Shown: piece after piece, positions 32,020 through 41,014 of the stretch
Layout of the letters: each line of letters starts with the position of its first letter
Position numbering within the stretch: the stretch's first letter is position 1
Source of the DNA: Candidatus Devosia phytovorans
GTDB taxonomy: Bacteria; Pseudomonadota; Alphaproteobacteria; Rhizobiales; Devosiaceae
Reading direction: 5' to 3'
Assembly (NCBI GenBank): GCA_029202405.1
Contig: CP119312.1
Span: 4,159,001 to 4,223,000 of the forward strand
Length of the DNA stretch: 64,000 nucleotides
Position numbers and translations under genes: made by a program
The notes under the pieces: model-generated
Told to the model about the DNA's origin: nothing
The model's input: the letters and a program-made list of their open reading frames with translations, nothing else
Database searches by the model: none

Positions 32020-33629
32020 CCAAGCCCCGCATTCGGGTGAAGGCAGGATCTGCCGCATCTCGCCCGATTGGGAGCGTGGCGCCGCGATCCGAAGCATACT
32101 TGCGTGACACCAAGTCGGGCATCATTGCCAGCCGTCGAGCACCACTTCGACTGCATCGCGATGATGTCCGGCATTCGTGGGTTCAGGCGGCTGCCATCGC
32201 GTCCGACATCATGCAGAACTCGGGCCGGATCCGGGGTGCTGCCGACCAGGTCATTTCCGACACCGTCGGCGCAGAACTGATCTTCAACCCGCAGCCCGAC
32301 CTGACCGGGCTTGGCTACGACGACAAAGAGAAGGCTGATCTGGTCAACCTGCTCAAGCTTCGTTGGAAGCAATGGGCATGGAACCCCAAAGAATGCGACG
32401 CGCGTGGCAAGTTCACCGTGCCGCAAATGATCGACATCGGTCTGCGCTGGGACATGGTCTATGGCGAACTCACCGGCGTCATCACCTACATGACGCCAGC
32501 GGAACGCCTGCGCTATGGGCTGACCACCGGGACCAAGATCACCATGGTACCGCCACCTCGGCTGGTGCAGGACACCAACGAGATCGAGGGTATGGTACAG
32601 GGCGTCATCCACGATCCAAACGGTCGCGTGGCCGCTTATCGGTTCCGCGAGCGGGAGGGTGGCATCAATCGCCTCAAAGACTGGCGCGCCTTCGATGCCG
32701 AAGGGCGAGCGCAGGTCATGCATATCTTTGACCCGCAGGATGCTGAGGACGTACGCGGCATCTCGCGGTTGGCGACGGGTTTTCGCCAGCACCTGCAGCA
32801 CGAAGTAGCGCAGGACACGACGCTGCAGACCTTCATCCTTCAGACAATGTGGGCCGCATCACTGACCAGCGAGCTGCCGTCGGCTGAGGCATTTGAAGCG
32901 ATCGAGGCTGTCAAAGACATCCCGGATATGAAGGGGGTCTACAATGACTTCATGGGCATGCTGGCCGCCCAGCTCGAAGCCGCGAAAGAAGCGCGCATCG
33001 GCATTGGCGGAGATCCTCAGGTCAATCACCTCGGTCCCGGCGAGCGTCTGCAGTTCCATGCGTCAGCGACGCCTGGACCCCAGTATCAGCCTTTCACCGC
33101 AAGCCTCGCGCGTGATTTCGCTCGAGCGATCGGCATCACTTACGGCGCCTACACGCTCGATTACACTGACGCGACTTATTCCAGCAATCAGATGGAAAAC
33201 GCGTCGATCTTCCCGGTTGTCGTTCGCCGCCGCGAGCGTGTGTCTGGGCCCCAGTGCCAGATGATCTATGAGGCTTGGCTCGATGAAGAAATCGGCGAGG
33301 GTCGCATACCCTTCAAGGGCGGGTATGAGGCCTTTGCCGCTAATCGACAGCGTGTCGCCTGGTCGCAATGGCGCGGTCCGGCCAAGCCGACAGCAGACGA
33401 CACGAAAAGTTCGCGGGCGGCTTCGGAGCGGATCGCCAACGGCACCTCGACGCTGGAGGGCGAGATCTCGCTGATTGGTGGTGATCCCGACGAAGTCTTC
33501 GCGACGCGCCTTCGGGAGCACAAGCGCTACGTCGAGGCGGGAATGGTGTCTCCCTTCGAGCGAGGCTTCAACATCGCCCAAACTCCGGGCGAGACGGAAG
33601 AGACCAACAGTCGGAGAGCATCGCAATGA
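32004..33629 (+). CDS. Phage portal protein (lambda gpB family)
   Basis: The 541-residue portal forms the dodecameric DNA entry vertex. Family-typical segments are HSWVQAAAIASDIMQNSGRIRGAADQVISDTVGAELIFNPQPD, the central YGELTGVITYM and HIFDPQDAEDVRGISRLATGF. It starts inside the terminase gene (16-base overlap), as in lambdoid phages. Confidence 0.92.
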   Translation: MEATVTKPRIRVKAGSAASRPIGSVAPRSEAYLRDTKSGIIASRRAPLRLHRDDVRHSWVQAAAIASDIMQNSGRIRGAADQVISDTVGAELIFNPQPDLTGLGYDDKEKADLVNLLKLRWKQWAWNPKECDARGKFTVPQMIDIGLRWDMVYGELTGVITYMTPAERLRYGLTTGTKITMVPPPRLVQDTNEIEGMVQGVIHDPNGRVAAYRFREREGGINRLKDWRAFDAEGRAQVMHIFDPQDAEDVRGISRLATGFRQHLQHEVAQDTTLQTFILQTMWAASLTSELPSAEAFEAIEAVKDIPDMKGVYNDFMGMLAAQLEAAKEARIGIGGDPQVNHLGPGERLQFHASATPGPQYQPFTASLARDFARAIGITYGAYTLDYTDATYSSNQMENASIFPVVVRRRERVSGPQCQMIYEAWLDEEIGEGRIPFKGGYEAFAANRQRVAWSQWRGPAKPTADDTKSSRAASERIANGTSTLEGEISLIGGDPDEVFATRLREHKRYVEAGMVSPFERGFNIAQTPGETEETNSRRASQ

Positions 33630-33883
33630 TGGTCGATATCGCCGGCCAAAAAGTCGACACTGATGATCCCTGTGCCGTCGCCTCCGCTCTTCGCGTGGCA
33701 CGCCTGCAAATTGCGACGGGTGGCGGCGTTGTCGTCACCCGTTTTGGTGATGACGAAGTGCGCTTCAGCTCCGCCAATCTTGACCGCATCGATCGCTTGA
33801 TCGTCGATTATGACGGCCAATGTGCCGTCAAGAACGGCAAGCCCCGCATTCGCCGCGCCGCGCGGCGGTTCACCTACCTCTGA
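33626..33883 (+). CDS. gpW-like head-to-tail joining protein
   Basis: This 85-residue protein resembles the gpW family: N-terminal DDPCAVASALRVARLQIATGGGVVVTRFGDDEVRFSSANLDRIDRLI. In lambda gpW lies before the portal and seals the filled head. Here it follows the portal, a rearranged order. It overlaps the portal stop by four bases (ATGA). Confidence 0.82.
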   Translation: MMVDIAGQKVDTDDPCAVASALRVARLQIATGGGVVVTRFGDDEVRFSSANLDRIDRLIVDYDGQCAVKNGKPRIRRAARRFTYL

Positions 33884-33893
33884 GGTTCACAAC

Positions 33894-34892
33894 ATGGCTG
33901 CGACTATTGAAGACGGAAAGCTTCGGCTCTCCGGCTATGTCGGCGACTATTACTATGACGATGGCTTCACTTCGAGCGACGTCGTTCTGGCCTTGGCCCA
34001 GATCAACGACACTGACGAGCTGGACTGCCACATCAACTCCCCAGGTGGCATCGCCTCTGAAGGCGCTGCCATCCATGCGCTGCTGGCTGCACGCGCCGGT
34101 GTCACCAACATCGTGGTGGAAGGCATCGCCGCTTCAGCGGCATCGCTGATCGCCATGGCCGGCGCCACGGTCACCATGTCGGCCGGTGCGGTGATGATGA
34201 TCCACGATCCATCGGGGATGACCTGGGGAACCTCCGATGATCACTCCAAAACGATAGAAGGTCTCGAAGCTCTCGCGACCGCCTATGCCCGTGTCTATGC
34301 CGCCAAGTCCGGAAAGACCGCCGACGAGTGTCGGACGATCATGAAGGAAGAGAAGTGGTTCACGCCGCAGCAGGCGGTCGAGACCGGTTTTGCCGACGCG
34401 ACTACTGAGGGGCAGACCGAACCCGTCGCCGCTTTCGATTACCGGCTCTTTGCTCACGCGCCCAAACAGCTCGTCGCTTTGACGAAGAAGAAACACTGGT
34501 CACCTCCGACCAGCTCGGCGGCCCCTGCCGCCAAACGTCCAACAAAGGAAACACTGATGAAGGACACGACCGAGGGCGGGACCATGACCGCCGACATCGC
34601 AAAGGCGACCGCCGATGCAAAGGCCCGCATCAAGGCCATCATGACGTCTGGCGAGGCCGAGGGGCGTGAGGACCAGGCTCAGCATCTGGCTTACGAGACC
34701 GAAATGTCGCTCGAGGATGCCGTTGCGATCCTGGAGAAGGCGCCCAAGCCGACTGCTGCCCAGGAGCCCGCGCCTGTCGATTACGCTCAGCGCCGCACCG
34801 CCGCGGCCGGTCTGGCAAGTCCGGGCGGCAAGCCGAACACCCTCAAGGTTGATCTCGTGGCCGGCATGAAGCGCCGCCACGGCGTGCAGTAA
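33894..34892 (+). CDS. Head maturation protease, ClpP/S49-like, with C-terminal scaffold domain (gpC/Nu3 type)
   Basis: The 332-residue protein has a ClpP-like N-terminal protease domain (residues 10-180). INSPGGIASEG forms the strand, S81 in GIAASAAS the nucleophile and H104 in MIHDPSG the general base. After a Pro/Lys-rich linker the C-terminal 110 residues (DIAKATADAKARIKAIMTSGEAEGREDQAQHLAYETEMSLEDAV) look like a helical scaffold. This matches lambda gpC, whose C-terminus is also made separately as scaffold Nu3. A strong internal ribosome site at 34544 supports the same here. Confidence 0.9.
   Translation: MAATIEDGKLRLSGYVGDYYYDDGFTSSDVVLALAQINDTDELDCHINSPGGIASEGAAIHALLAARAGVTNIVVEGIAASAASLIAMAGATVTMSAGAVMMIHDPSGMTWGTSDDHSKTIEGLEALATAYARVYAAKSGKTADECRTIMKEEKWFTPQQAVETGFADATTEGQTEPVAAFDYRLFAHAPKQLVALTKKKHWSPPTSSAAPAAKRPTKETLMKDTTEGGTMTADIAKATADAKARIKAIMTSGEAEGREDQAQHLAYETEMSLEDAVAILEKAPKPTAAQEPAPVDYAQRRTAAAGLASPGGKPNTLKVDLVAGMKRRHGVQ
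34557..34892 (+). CDS. Nested in-frame scaffold protein (Nu3-like), from an internal start in the protease gene
   Basis: An in-frame ATG at 34557 (codon 222 of the protease) has AAAGGAA six bases upstream, stronger than the signals of several neighbouring genes. It would yield a 111-residue protein equal to the helical C-terminus. In lambda the scaffold Nu3 is made in just this way inside gene C. The site and frame are seen directly; production is inferred. Confidence 0.6.
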   Translation: MKDTTEGGTMTADIAKATADAKARIKAIMTSGEAEGREDQAQHLAYETEMSLEDAVAILEKAPKPTAAQEPAPVDYAQRRTAAAGLASPGGKPNTLKVDLVAGMKRRHGVQ

Positions 34893-34906
34893 GGAAAGGG
34901 ACCGAA

Positions 34907-35281
34907 ATGGACACCCATAGCTTCAAGACCGACGCCGACGTGGTCAAGGACGAAGGCAAGAACCGCTTCTCGCGCGATGACGACACGCTGGCCTCCGGCT
35001 CCGGCAAGGTCATCGTCGGCACCGTCCTGGGGATGGTCGCGGCAACCGGCAAGTTCAAGCCGCTGGCACCTGCGGCCAATGACGGCACGCAGACCGCAGC
35101 GGCCATCATCCTCGAAAACGCCGATGCCACTGGTACCGACGTCACCGTGGTCAATCTCAAGCGGCGCGCCCAGGTCGTGCTGCAGGCGCTGATCTGGCCG
35201 GCCGGCATCACCGCGCCGCAGCAGGCCGCAGCCCTGGCCGCCCTCGAAACGCGCGGCATCGTCGCCCGCAACGGAGTTTAA
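34907..35281 (+). CDS. Head decoration protein (lambda gpD-like)
   Basis: This 124-residue protein has the order of a gpD-family decoration protein: GSGKVIVGTVLGMVAATGKFKPLAPAANDGTQTAAAIILENADATG, then VVLQALIWPAGIT and a C-terminal AALAALETRGIVAR. It forms trimers on the capsid surface and stabilises the packaged head. It lies between protease and capsid genes, exactly as in lambda. Confidence 0.9.
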   Translation: MDTHSFKTDADVVKDEGKNRFSRDDDTLASGSGKVIVGTVLGMVAATGKFKPLAPAANDGTQTAAAIILENADATGTDVTVVNLKRRAQVVLQALIWPAGITAPQQAAALAALETRGIVARNGV

Positions 35282-35282
35282 C

Positions 35283-36323
35283 ATGTCCACAGCCCTCGAT
35301 TATCTCCAGGCTCCCGAATTTGCGGACGATCGCCTGACCGAAACGATCAACGTGCCGCCCTATGAGACCGGTCGCCCGGCCCAGCTCGGCATCTTCACCG
35401 ACACGCCGATCGCCACCACCTATGTCCGCATCGCCGTTGTGGGCGGCGAGATCACCATCATTCCGGCGCGTGAGCGTGGTGGCGAGAACAACCTCAACAT
35501 GCGCGGCGATCGCCAGGGCGTCATCATCGACATCCCGCACTTCCCGCTCGATGATGCGATCACGCCCAGCGACATCCAGAACCTGATGGCTTTCGGCGAG
35601 AACTATGTCTTCGAGACGCTTGCCGGCGTCTATCAGGACAAGCTGGGCAATATGCGGTCCAAGCACGATGCCACCTGGAACCACCTCGACTGGGGCGCGC
35701 TGAACGGTTTGGTCCTCGATGCCGAGGGCGAGATCCTGGTCGATCTCTACGACAAGTTCGATATCGAGCAGACCGTGGTCAACTTCGCCCTCGATACGGC
35801 CGGCACCGATGTTGCAGCGAAGAACCGAGCCGCCAAGGCCGCCATGAGGAAGCAGCTCAATGGCTCGCCCACGCGCGGAGCGATCGTGCTGGCCGGTCCG
35901 ACGTTCTTTGACAAGTATGTCGGCCACCAGTCGGTGCGCGAAGCACTCAAGAATTATGCCGGCGCAACGGCCAATCCCGCGCGTGACGATGTCGAAGACA
36001 CCTTCACCTTCGCCGGTCTCAAGCTCGAACGCATCGACGAAGAGTTCCAGGTTCGTCAGCCCAACGGCACCTTCCTCGCTAAGGAAGCTGTGGCGGATGA
36101 CGAGGCCATCCTGGTCCCGCTCGGCACGCAGTATTTCAAGCGCTATGTCGCGCCGCCTGACACGATCGCCGACGCCAATCGGGCGCCGGTGCCGGGCGAC
36201 AAGGTCTTCGTTTCGACTGACGACCTGCCGCACGGCAAGGGTCAGGAAATCCACACGGAATCCAACCTGCTTCCGATCTGCACCCGTCCGCAGATCCTGA
36301 CGAAGTTCACGGTTGGGCAGTAG
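35283..36323 (+). CDS. Major capsid protein (lambda gpE family)
   Basis: The 346-residue protein matches the Phage_cap_E pattern: NVPPYETGRPAQLGIFTDTPIATTYVRIAVVGGEITIIPARERGGEN near the start, IDIPHFPLDDAITPSDIQNLMAFG in the middle, and the C-terminal QPNGTFLAKEAVADDEAILVPLGTQYFKRYVAPPD. It folds as HK97-type capsid protein. It starts one base after the decoration gene ends. Confidence 0.94.
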   Translation: MSTALDYLQAPEFADDRLTETINVPPYETGRPAQLGIFTDTPIATTYVRIAVVGGEITIIPARERGGENNLNMRGDRQGVIIDIPHFPLDDAITPSDIQNLMAFGENYVFETLAGVYQDKLGNMRSKHDATWNHLDWGALNGLVLDAEGEILVDLYDKFDIEQTVVNFALDTAGTDVAAKNRAAKAAMRKQLNGSPTRGAIVLAGPTFFDKYVGHQSVREALKNYAGATANPARDDVEDTFTFAGLKLERIDEEFQVRQPNGTFLAKEAVADDEAILVPLGTQYFKRYVAPPDTIADANRAPVPGDKVFVSTDDLPHGKGQEIHTESNLLPICTRPQILTKFTVGQ

Positions 36324-36332
36324 GAGCAAACC

Positions 36333-36758
36333 ATGGCATTCCGTCGTTTTCGCAAGCGTTTCGAATACATCAATGACGAGGGTCAGAAGGTCACCGTCCC
36401 GCGCAATTGGGCGGGCGAACTGCCCGAAGAGATCGTAGCCAAGGCTGACAAGTCTGGCGCCACGCTCATCGACAAGTCAAAGCAGACTGAAAAGCCGAAG
36501 GCCAGCGATGAGCGCACCAAGGATCAGCTCTTGGCTGAAGCCTCGCGTCGCAAGCTGGCCATCAAATCCTCTGCGACCAAGCCGGAGATCCTGACGGCAT
36601 TGCAGACGGCCTCCGCGCCGTTTGCCAAGCCGGTCGAGGATCTGACGGATGCAGAGCTTGCGGTCGAGGCGAAAACGCGTGGCCTCGATATCGACGATGA
36701 GGCCGATAGCAATGCGCTGCGCGCGGCCCTAATGCTGGCTTTCGAGCCTCTCAGTTGA
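36333..36758 (+). CDS. Hypothetical head protein with HeH/LEM-like repeats (141 aa)
   Basis: The N-terminal 35 residues are basic and aromatic (FRRFRKRFEYINDEGQKVTVPRNW). Two short helix-extended-helix-like units follow: TKDQLLAEASRRKLAIKSSATKPEILTAL and LTDAELAVEAKTRGLDIDDEADSNALRAAL. HeH/SAP-like folds bind DNA or capsid. The position after the capsid gene corresponds to lambda FI, a DNA-packaging accessory protein. This equivalence is inference from position. Confidence 0.65.
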   Translation: MAFRRFRKRFEYINDEGQKVTVPRNWAGELPEEIVAKADKSGATLIDKSKQTEKPKASDERTKDQLLAEASRRKLAIKSSATKPEILTALQTASAPFAKPVEDLTDAELAVEAKTRGLDIDDEADSNALRAALMLAFEPLS

Positions 36759-36760
36759 CC

Positions 36761-37141
36761 ATGCGGCAGTCTCGCTTTCAGGCCTTGCGAGACCGCTCCG
36801 CTGCGATTGTCGATCAACAGTTTGCCGAGCCGGTGAAGCTGTCCTTCCTCAAAGGAGGGGCGGTTGATCAAGCTCGGCCAGCTGTCGAGATCGATGCGCC
36901 GCTGCGGGTTGGTGGCGGTAAAGAGACAAATGCCGACGGCGGCGTTGGTCGCAGCTGGCGGACGCAGCTGGCCGCCGGCAAGGCGGAGCTGCACATCGAT
37001 CGCGCGACTTATGTCGGCCCGTCCATCAAGTCGGGGGATGCGGTCCAGGCACTGTCCCGGCCCGGGCAGCCATGGTTCGAAGTGTTGCGGGTCGATGACC
37101 GCGGCGAAACCCGACTGGTGTTGGAGCTTGGCGAAAAATGA
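36761..37141 (+). CDS. Putative head-tail connector protein (126 aa)
   Basis: A beta-rich protein with an N-terminal helix (QSRFQALRDRSAAIVDQQFAEPVKLSFL) and C-terminal strands (HIDRATYVGPSIKSGDAVQALSRPGQPWFEVLRVDDRGETRLVLELGE). This layout matches FII/neck-type connectors that join capsid and tail. It lies between the head genes and the tail genes. The family was judged by architecture only. Confidence 0.6.
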   Translation: MRQSRFQALRDRSAAIVDQQFAEPVKLSFLKGGAVDQARPAVEIDAPLRVGGGKETNADGGVGRSWRTQLAAGKAELHIDRATYVGPSIKSGDAVQALSRPGQPWFEVLRVDDRGETRLVLELGEK

Positions 37142-37917
37142 GCCTTTGCAGGATTGCCTTGCGCATCTCCGCCGTCGAGGCCCTCAAGGGGCGCACTCTG
37201 GTCGGCAGCAATGTTCTGGATACCCCGAATGGTGCACTGGATGTGCAGGCCGATGGCTCTTTGCGGACTGACGAAGAGCGCCCCTTTATTTCTGTCTTCA
37301 CGGACGCAAGCGAGGGAGATGACACCGAGCGCGGCATGTACGGCGGTGCTCTGACCGACATCGTCTTCGAGATGGGTATCTCAATGCCCATGGTTGAAAC
37401 GGATCAGGAGACGGGCATTTCAACGGTCGTCGGGATCAATATTCCGGCTTCGGATGGAGCATTCGAGTTCTTTCTCGACATCGTGCAGCGCCAGATCGTG
37501 AATGCACTCTCGGATCCGGACAATGCCTGGGCCGAGATCTATCGTGATCTGTTCACCAATGTGGTCAAGACTAAGTACGTTGGGGCTCGTAACAGCGAGG
37601 ATGGACAGCGCCTGGCAGGCCATCAGTTGCGTCTGACCGTCGACCTCTGCGGCGATCCTTCCGGCTCTGCTATCGAGCCTGGATCTGCACTGGCGCGATT
37701 CCTTGAAACGCTCGATGGCAGTGACGATGCGGTGCATGCAGATATGGCGGAAGCCATGCGCGCCACCATCGACGGCTCTGCTCTCGAATGGGAAACAATC
37801 CAACGAAAATTGGGTCTTACTCGTGGTCAGGTCGACGCCCTGGGGCTCGGTCCTCTCAACGACGACGCTGGCGAGATGTCCGACATCTCGATCGAGGTTG
37901 AGGGGCGCCAGCCATGA
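37138..37917 (+). CDS. Hypothetical phage neck/tail protein (259 aa)
   Basis: It starts with an ATGA overlap. Segments such as LRISAVEALKGRTLVGSNVLDTPNG, RPFISVFTDAS and VGINIPASDGAFEFFLDIVQRQIVNALSD suggest a tail-terminator-like alpha-beta fold. Its place between the connector and baseplate genes supports a neck role. I do not recognise a named family. Confidence 0.62.
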   Translation: MSLCRIALRISAVEALKGRTLVGSNVLDTPNGALDVQADGSLRTDEERPFISVFTDASEGDDTERGMYGGALTDIVFEMGISMPMVETDQETGISTVVGINIPASDGAFEFFLDIVQRQIVNALSDPDNAWAEIYRDLFTNVVKTKYVGARNSEDGQRLAGHQLRLTVDLCGDPSGSAIEPGSALARFLETLDGSDDAVHADMAEAMRATIDGSALEWETIQRKLGLTRGQVDALGLGPLNDDAGEMSDISIEVEGRQP

Positions 37918-38459
37918 TTTCGGAAATCGTCGCGCAGCGTGCCGACATTGAGCAGCTCAAGACCCTATTTGGCCGAATGCTTCGCGTCGGCTCGATTGCA
38001 GTTGTGGATCCCGAAAAGGGCTTTCGCGTCAAATGGGGAAATGGTCCCAAGGGGGAACCGTTTCTGTCGCCTTTCTATCCGCATCCGGAATCGGGCGGAG
38101 CAACATCGACATGGTTCCCTCTCAGCGAGGGTCAGATCGTCGGCGTCATCAACCCCGGCGGCGACCCTAAGCAGGGCCTGCTCATTCGCGGCGGCTTCTC
38201 GGGTGAGAATGCTGCGCCCAGCGGCAGCCTTGATGAAAACGTGCTGAAGTTCGGCAGCGTGAAAATCACCATCGGCAATGATGGGGCGGTGACGATCGAC
38301 GCCGCCCAGGCGGTCACCGTCAACGCGCCGCTGGTGGATCTCGGCGGCACCGGCGGGAAGCCCGTCGCGAGGGTCGGCGACATGGTTCGTGTCACCGGCG
38401 GATCATCCTCTGGTCTGTGGCCGATCGTCGAAGGATCCAGCGTCGTCAACGCGGTCTAG
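37914..38459 (+). CDS. Baseplate assembly/spike protein V (P2 gpV-like)
   Basis: The 181-residue protein begins with a helix (VAQRADIEQLKTLFGRMLRVGSIAVVDPEKGFRVKWG), followed by an OB-fold-like region and a beta-helical repeat (VKITIGNDGAVTIDAAQAVTVNAPLVDLGG) typical of contractile-tail spikes. The end LVDLGGTGGKPVARVGDMVRVTGG is PAAR-like in style. It forms the membrane-piercing tip. Confidence 0.88.
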   Translation: MISEIVAQRADIEQLKTLFGRMLRVGSIAVVDPEKGFRVKWGNGPKGEPFLSPFYPHPESGGATSTWFPLSEGQIVGVINPGGDPKQGLLIRGGFSGENAAPSGSLDENVLKFGSVKITIGNDGAVTIDAAQAVTVNAPLVDLGGTGGKPVARVGDMVRVTGGSSSGLWPIVEGSSVVNAV

Positions 38460-38468
38460 GAGCAAGGA

Positions 38469-38648
38469 ATGCATAGAACCTCTTACCTGGTTGCTGATGG
38501 CGTCGAGTGGGTCGACGGCAAGCCGGTGCCGGCCAATCGCCGCATGTCGCTCACCGATGCCGAGGCGCTCTATGATCTGGCGCAGGGGCGTATTGCCCTG
38601 CCGCCGCCCAGGCAGCCGCGCAAGCCGCGCATTAAGGCGGCAACATGA
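38469..38648 (+). CDS. Small tail-region protein (59 aa)
   Basis: A short gene with GGAATG-type start and a stop that overlaps the next ATG (ATGA). The product has MHRTSYLVADGVEWVDGKPV and an Arg/Pro-rich end (PPPRQPRKPRIKAAT). Small proteins of this kind often follow gpV in alphaproteobacterial prophages. Function unknown. Confidence 0.62.
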   Translation: MHRTSYLVADGVEWVDGKPVPANRRMSLTDAEALYDLAQGRIALPPPRQPRKPRIKAAT

Positions 38649-39034
38649 GTGGCGTCGATCGGCGCACCGGCAAGCTGATCAGCAACTATGAACATGCCCT
38701 GCAATCGGTTGAGGTGATTTTCACCACGCGGATCGGCGAGCGCGTCATGCGCCGGCACTTCGGCGCCGGCATGGTCGAGCTGCTCGGCCGCGCGATGACG
38801 CCGAAGCTCTTCGCGGCATGGCAGTTGCTGCTCGCCGTGGGGATCGACCTTTGGGAGCCGCGCTTTCGCGTTCGCGGCGTCTATGTCTCGGCAACGCCAA
38901 CCGATCTTCGGCTCGGCCGCGCCGGCGTGCGCATCGAAGTCGATTACCGACCCCGCGCGCTCTCGGGCGATTTCTCGGTCGAAGGCGTGCGCAGCTTCAC
39001 CATCCGCTTCGGGCCTCGGGTCCAAATTCAATAG
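38645..39034 (+). CDS. Baseplate assembly protein W (gp25/lysozyme-like)
   Basis: The 129-residue protein contains the GPW/gp25 pattern: VDRRTGKLISNYEHALQSVEVIFTTRIGERVMRRHFGAGMVELL, then a strand-rich end. In P2, gpW joins V and J in the baseplate wedge, and that is the order here. Confidence 0.88.
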   Translation: MSGVDRRTGKLISNYEHALQSVEVIFTTRIGERVMRRHFGAGMVELLGRAMTPKLFAAWQLLLAVGIDLWEPRFRVRGVYVSATPTDLRLGRAGVRIEVDYRPRALSGDFSVEGVRSFTIRFGPRVQIQ

Positions 39035-39041
39035 GTAGGAT

Positions 39042-39905
39042 ATGACTTCGCTTCCTCCGGAACTTACCAATCTGCCGGCGCCGACGCTGGTGGAAGAGAT
39101 CAGCTTTGACGCGCTCTATGCATCGCGCAAAGCCCGCCTGGTCGGGATCTTCGCTGCCGCTGGCATTCCCTATGACGTGCAGGATCTCGAAACGGATCCA
39201 ACACAAATTTCCCTGCAGGAAGCTTCGTTTAACGAGACGCTTCAACGCCAGCGCATCAATGAGGCGGTGCGGTCTTATTTCCTGCCATTCTCCGGTGGGA
39301 CCGATCTAGACGCTCTGGCAGGCTTTTATGATGTCGTTCGCCTGGTGGGCGAGGATGATCATCGCCTGATGCTACGCGTCGTGGTCGCCATCCAAGGGCG
39401 GTCAACTGGCGGCACGGTCCCTCGATACAAATCCATCGCTCTGGCAGCCGATATCAGGGTCGCGGACGCTGCGGTCTATACGGTCGGCAGAGATCCGACG
39501 ATCCATGTCGCCGTGTTTTCGACCGCCAGCGGCGGCGTAGCTGACGCGGCTCTGTTGGCAAAAGTAAATGCTGCCCTGCAGGCTGCGCCCATTCGGATGG
39601 TCAATGACACGATCGTTGTCGCCAGTGCGGCGCAAGAGACGATCCCTGTGACCGCGCGGATCTGGCTGCTGCCACAGGCGCCGCAAAGTGCCATCGCCGC
39701 GATCGAGGCGAACCTGCGCACGGCGTGGGCGCGCGACATGCTGCTGGGCCGGGATCTCACTGAAAGTTGGCTCAAGGCCCAGCTGCAGCGTGACGGCGTC
39801 CACAGCGTCGAGCTGGTCACGCCTGCCGCAAATATCGAAATCCCGTTCAACCGCGCAGCCGCCCTCGGTGCCGTGACGCTTACGCTTGAAGGCAGGAGCT
39901 ACTGA
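39042..39905 (+). CDS. Baseplate assembly protein J
   Basis: The 287-residue protein matches P2 gpJ: LYASRKARLVGIFAAAGIPYDVQDLETDPTQISLQEASFNETLQRQRINEAVRSYFLPFSGGTDLDALAGFYDVVRL. The C-terminus has VARIWLLPQAP-like strands. It is a wedge component of the contractile baseplate. Confidence 0.92.
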   Translation: MTSLPPELTNLPAPTLVEEISFDALYASRKARLVGIFAAAGIPYDVQDLETDPTQISLQEASFNETLQRQRINEAVRSYFLPFSGGTDLDALAGFYDVVRLVGEDDHRLMLRVVVAIQGRSTGGTVPRYKSIALAADIRVADAAVYTVGRDPTIHVAVFSTASGGVADAALLAKVNAALQAAPIRMVNDTIVVASAAQETIPVTARIWLLPQAPQSAIAAIEANLRTAWARDMLLGRDLTESWLKAQLQRDGVHSVELVTPAANIEIPFNRAAALGAVTLTLEGRSY

Positions 39906-41014
39906 TGGCGCTTTTGCCTGAGAACGCGACCCCATATGAGATCGCGCTTTCCAAGGCGATCGAGCCGACAGCGCTGGTCGAGAGCGGCATCAACGCGATG
40001 CGTCGGATCAAGCATGTCTCGCCTCGGCCGAGCATGCTGCCGTTTCTAGTCTGGGAATATGGCCTTGGCGAACTGACGCCCTATGTGCCGAACCTCTACC
40101 AGCTGATTGATCAAGGCGTGCGTTGGCAGCGGCTGCGGGGCACTGTGAGTGCAGTTGCGATTGGCCTGGGCTGGATCGGCTACACGGCGACGATCGAGGA
40201 AGAGTGGACCGGCCGCACCTGGTGGAACAGCTTTCAGCTGCGCTTTCCGCAGTTGCCCGCGCAAGATGATCCCGATCTTGAGCGGATCGAAGGCATTACG
40301 CGCCTGTCGGTGCCGCTGCGGTCGCAGTTGCGCCGTGGCGTGCACTATTTCGATGTCGATGCCGTGCAGCTCGACCACAATCGCCTTGACGATACCTATC
40401 TCGATTTCGAGAGCGGTATTGCTGTTACCGACGCCGGCACGCTCTGGTCGTTCGGCCGGCCGCTCGAATTCGAGCATGAGCTGACCGAGGCCGAGGGGTC
40501 AGCGATCGGCAATTGGATCGCGCCAGTCGGTAATGAGGGCATCAAGTGGGTGACCCTGACCGTGCCATGGGTCGATGCCCATTACCGATGGGCAGAGAAC
40601 CCGGCCGCCCTGCGTCGGGCAGTCATGGCCGGATGGTTTGTCGCCAAGCCGCTATGGATGCGCCTGCGGGCGCAGAATGGGGCCGTCATCGGCTTCAGGC
40701 GCTGCCGGGCAGTCTCTGCCGTGCAGCAGCAGCTTGAGGGCCCCTATGCCTTCGGCGGCGGCACTTATGAGCCGGCCGCCTCGGGACAGATCCTGTTCGT
40801 CGAGGCCATGACAGATTTCGATGACGCCGCCGGCGTCGTCTGCACTGAGATCGCGCTGATTGTCGGCGCCACGATGGCCCCAGGCGTCAAGCCGGGTCGC
40901 TTGTGGCTCGGGCCGGATCAGCTGCTTGATGGCGAAGCAATCGCCGTCAAGCCGGTCTCAACCCCGCTGCGCCGCACCGTGCGCGAGCAAATCAAGTTTC
41001 TGATGAGGTACTGA
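39905..41014 (+). CDS. Phage tail protein I (P2 gpI-like), extended
   Basis: The N-terminus resembles gpI: NATPYEIALSKAIEPTALVESGINAMRRIKHVSPRPSMLPFLVWEYGLGELTPYV. At 369 residues it is about twice the size of P2 gpI. The extra C-terminal part (from about 200) is beta-rich and may attach the fibres. It overlaps J by one base and the next gene by one base. Confidence 0.85.
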   Translation: MALLPENATPYEIALSKAIEPTALVESGINAMRRIKHVSPRPSMLPFLVWEYGLGELTPYVPNLYQLIDQGVRWQRLRGTVSAVAIGLGWIGYTATIEEEWTGRTWWNSFQLRFPQLPAQDDPDLERIEGITRLSVPLRSQLRRGVHYFDVDAVQLDHNRLDDTYLDFESGIAVTDAGTLWSFGRPLEFEHELTEAEGSAIGNWIAPVGNEGIKWVTLTVPWVDAHYRWAENPAALRRAVMAGWFVAKPLWMRLRAQNGAVIGFRRCRAVSAVQQQLEGPYAFGGGTYEPAASGQILFVEAMTDFDDAAGVVCTEIALIVGATMAPGVKPGRLWLGPDQLLDGEAIAVKPVSTPLRRTVREQIKFLMRY

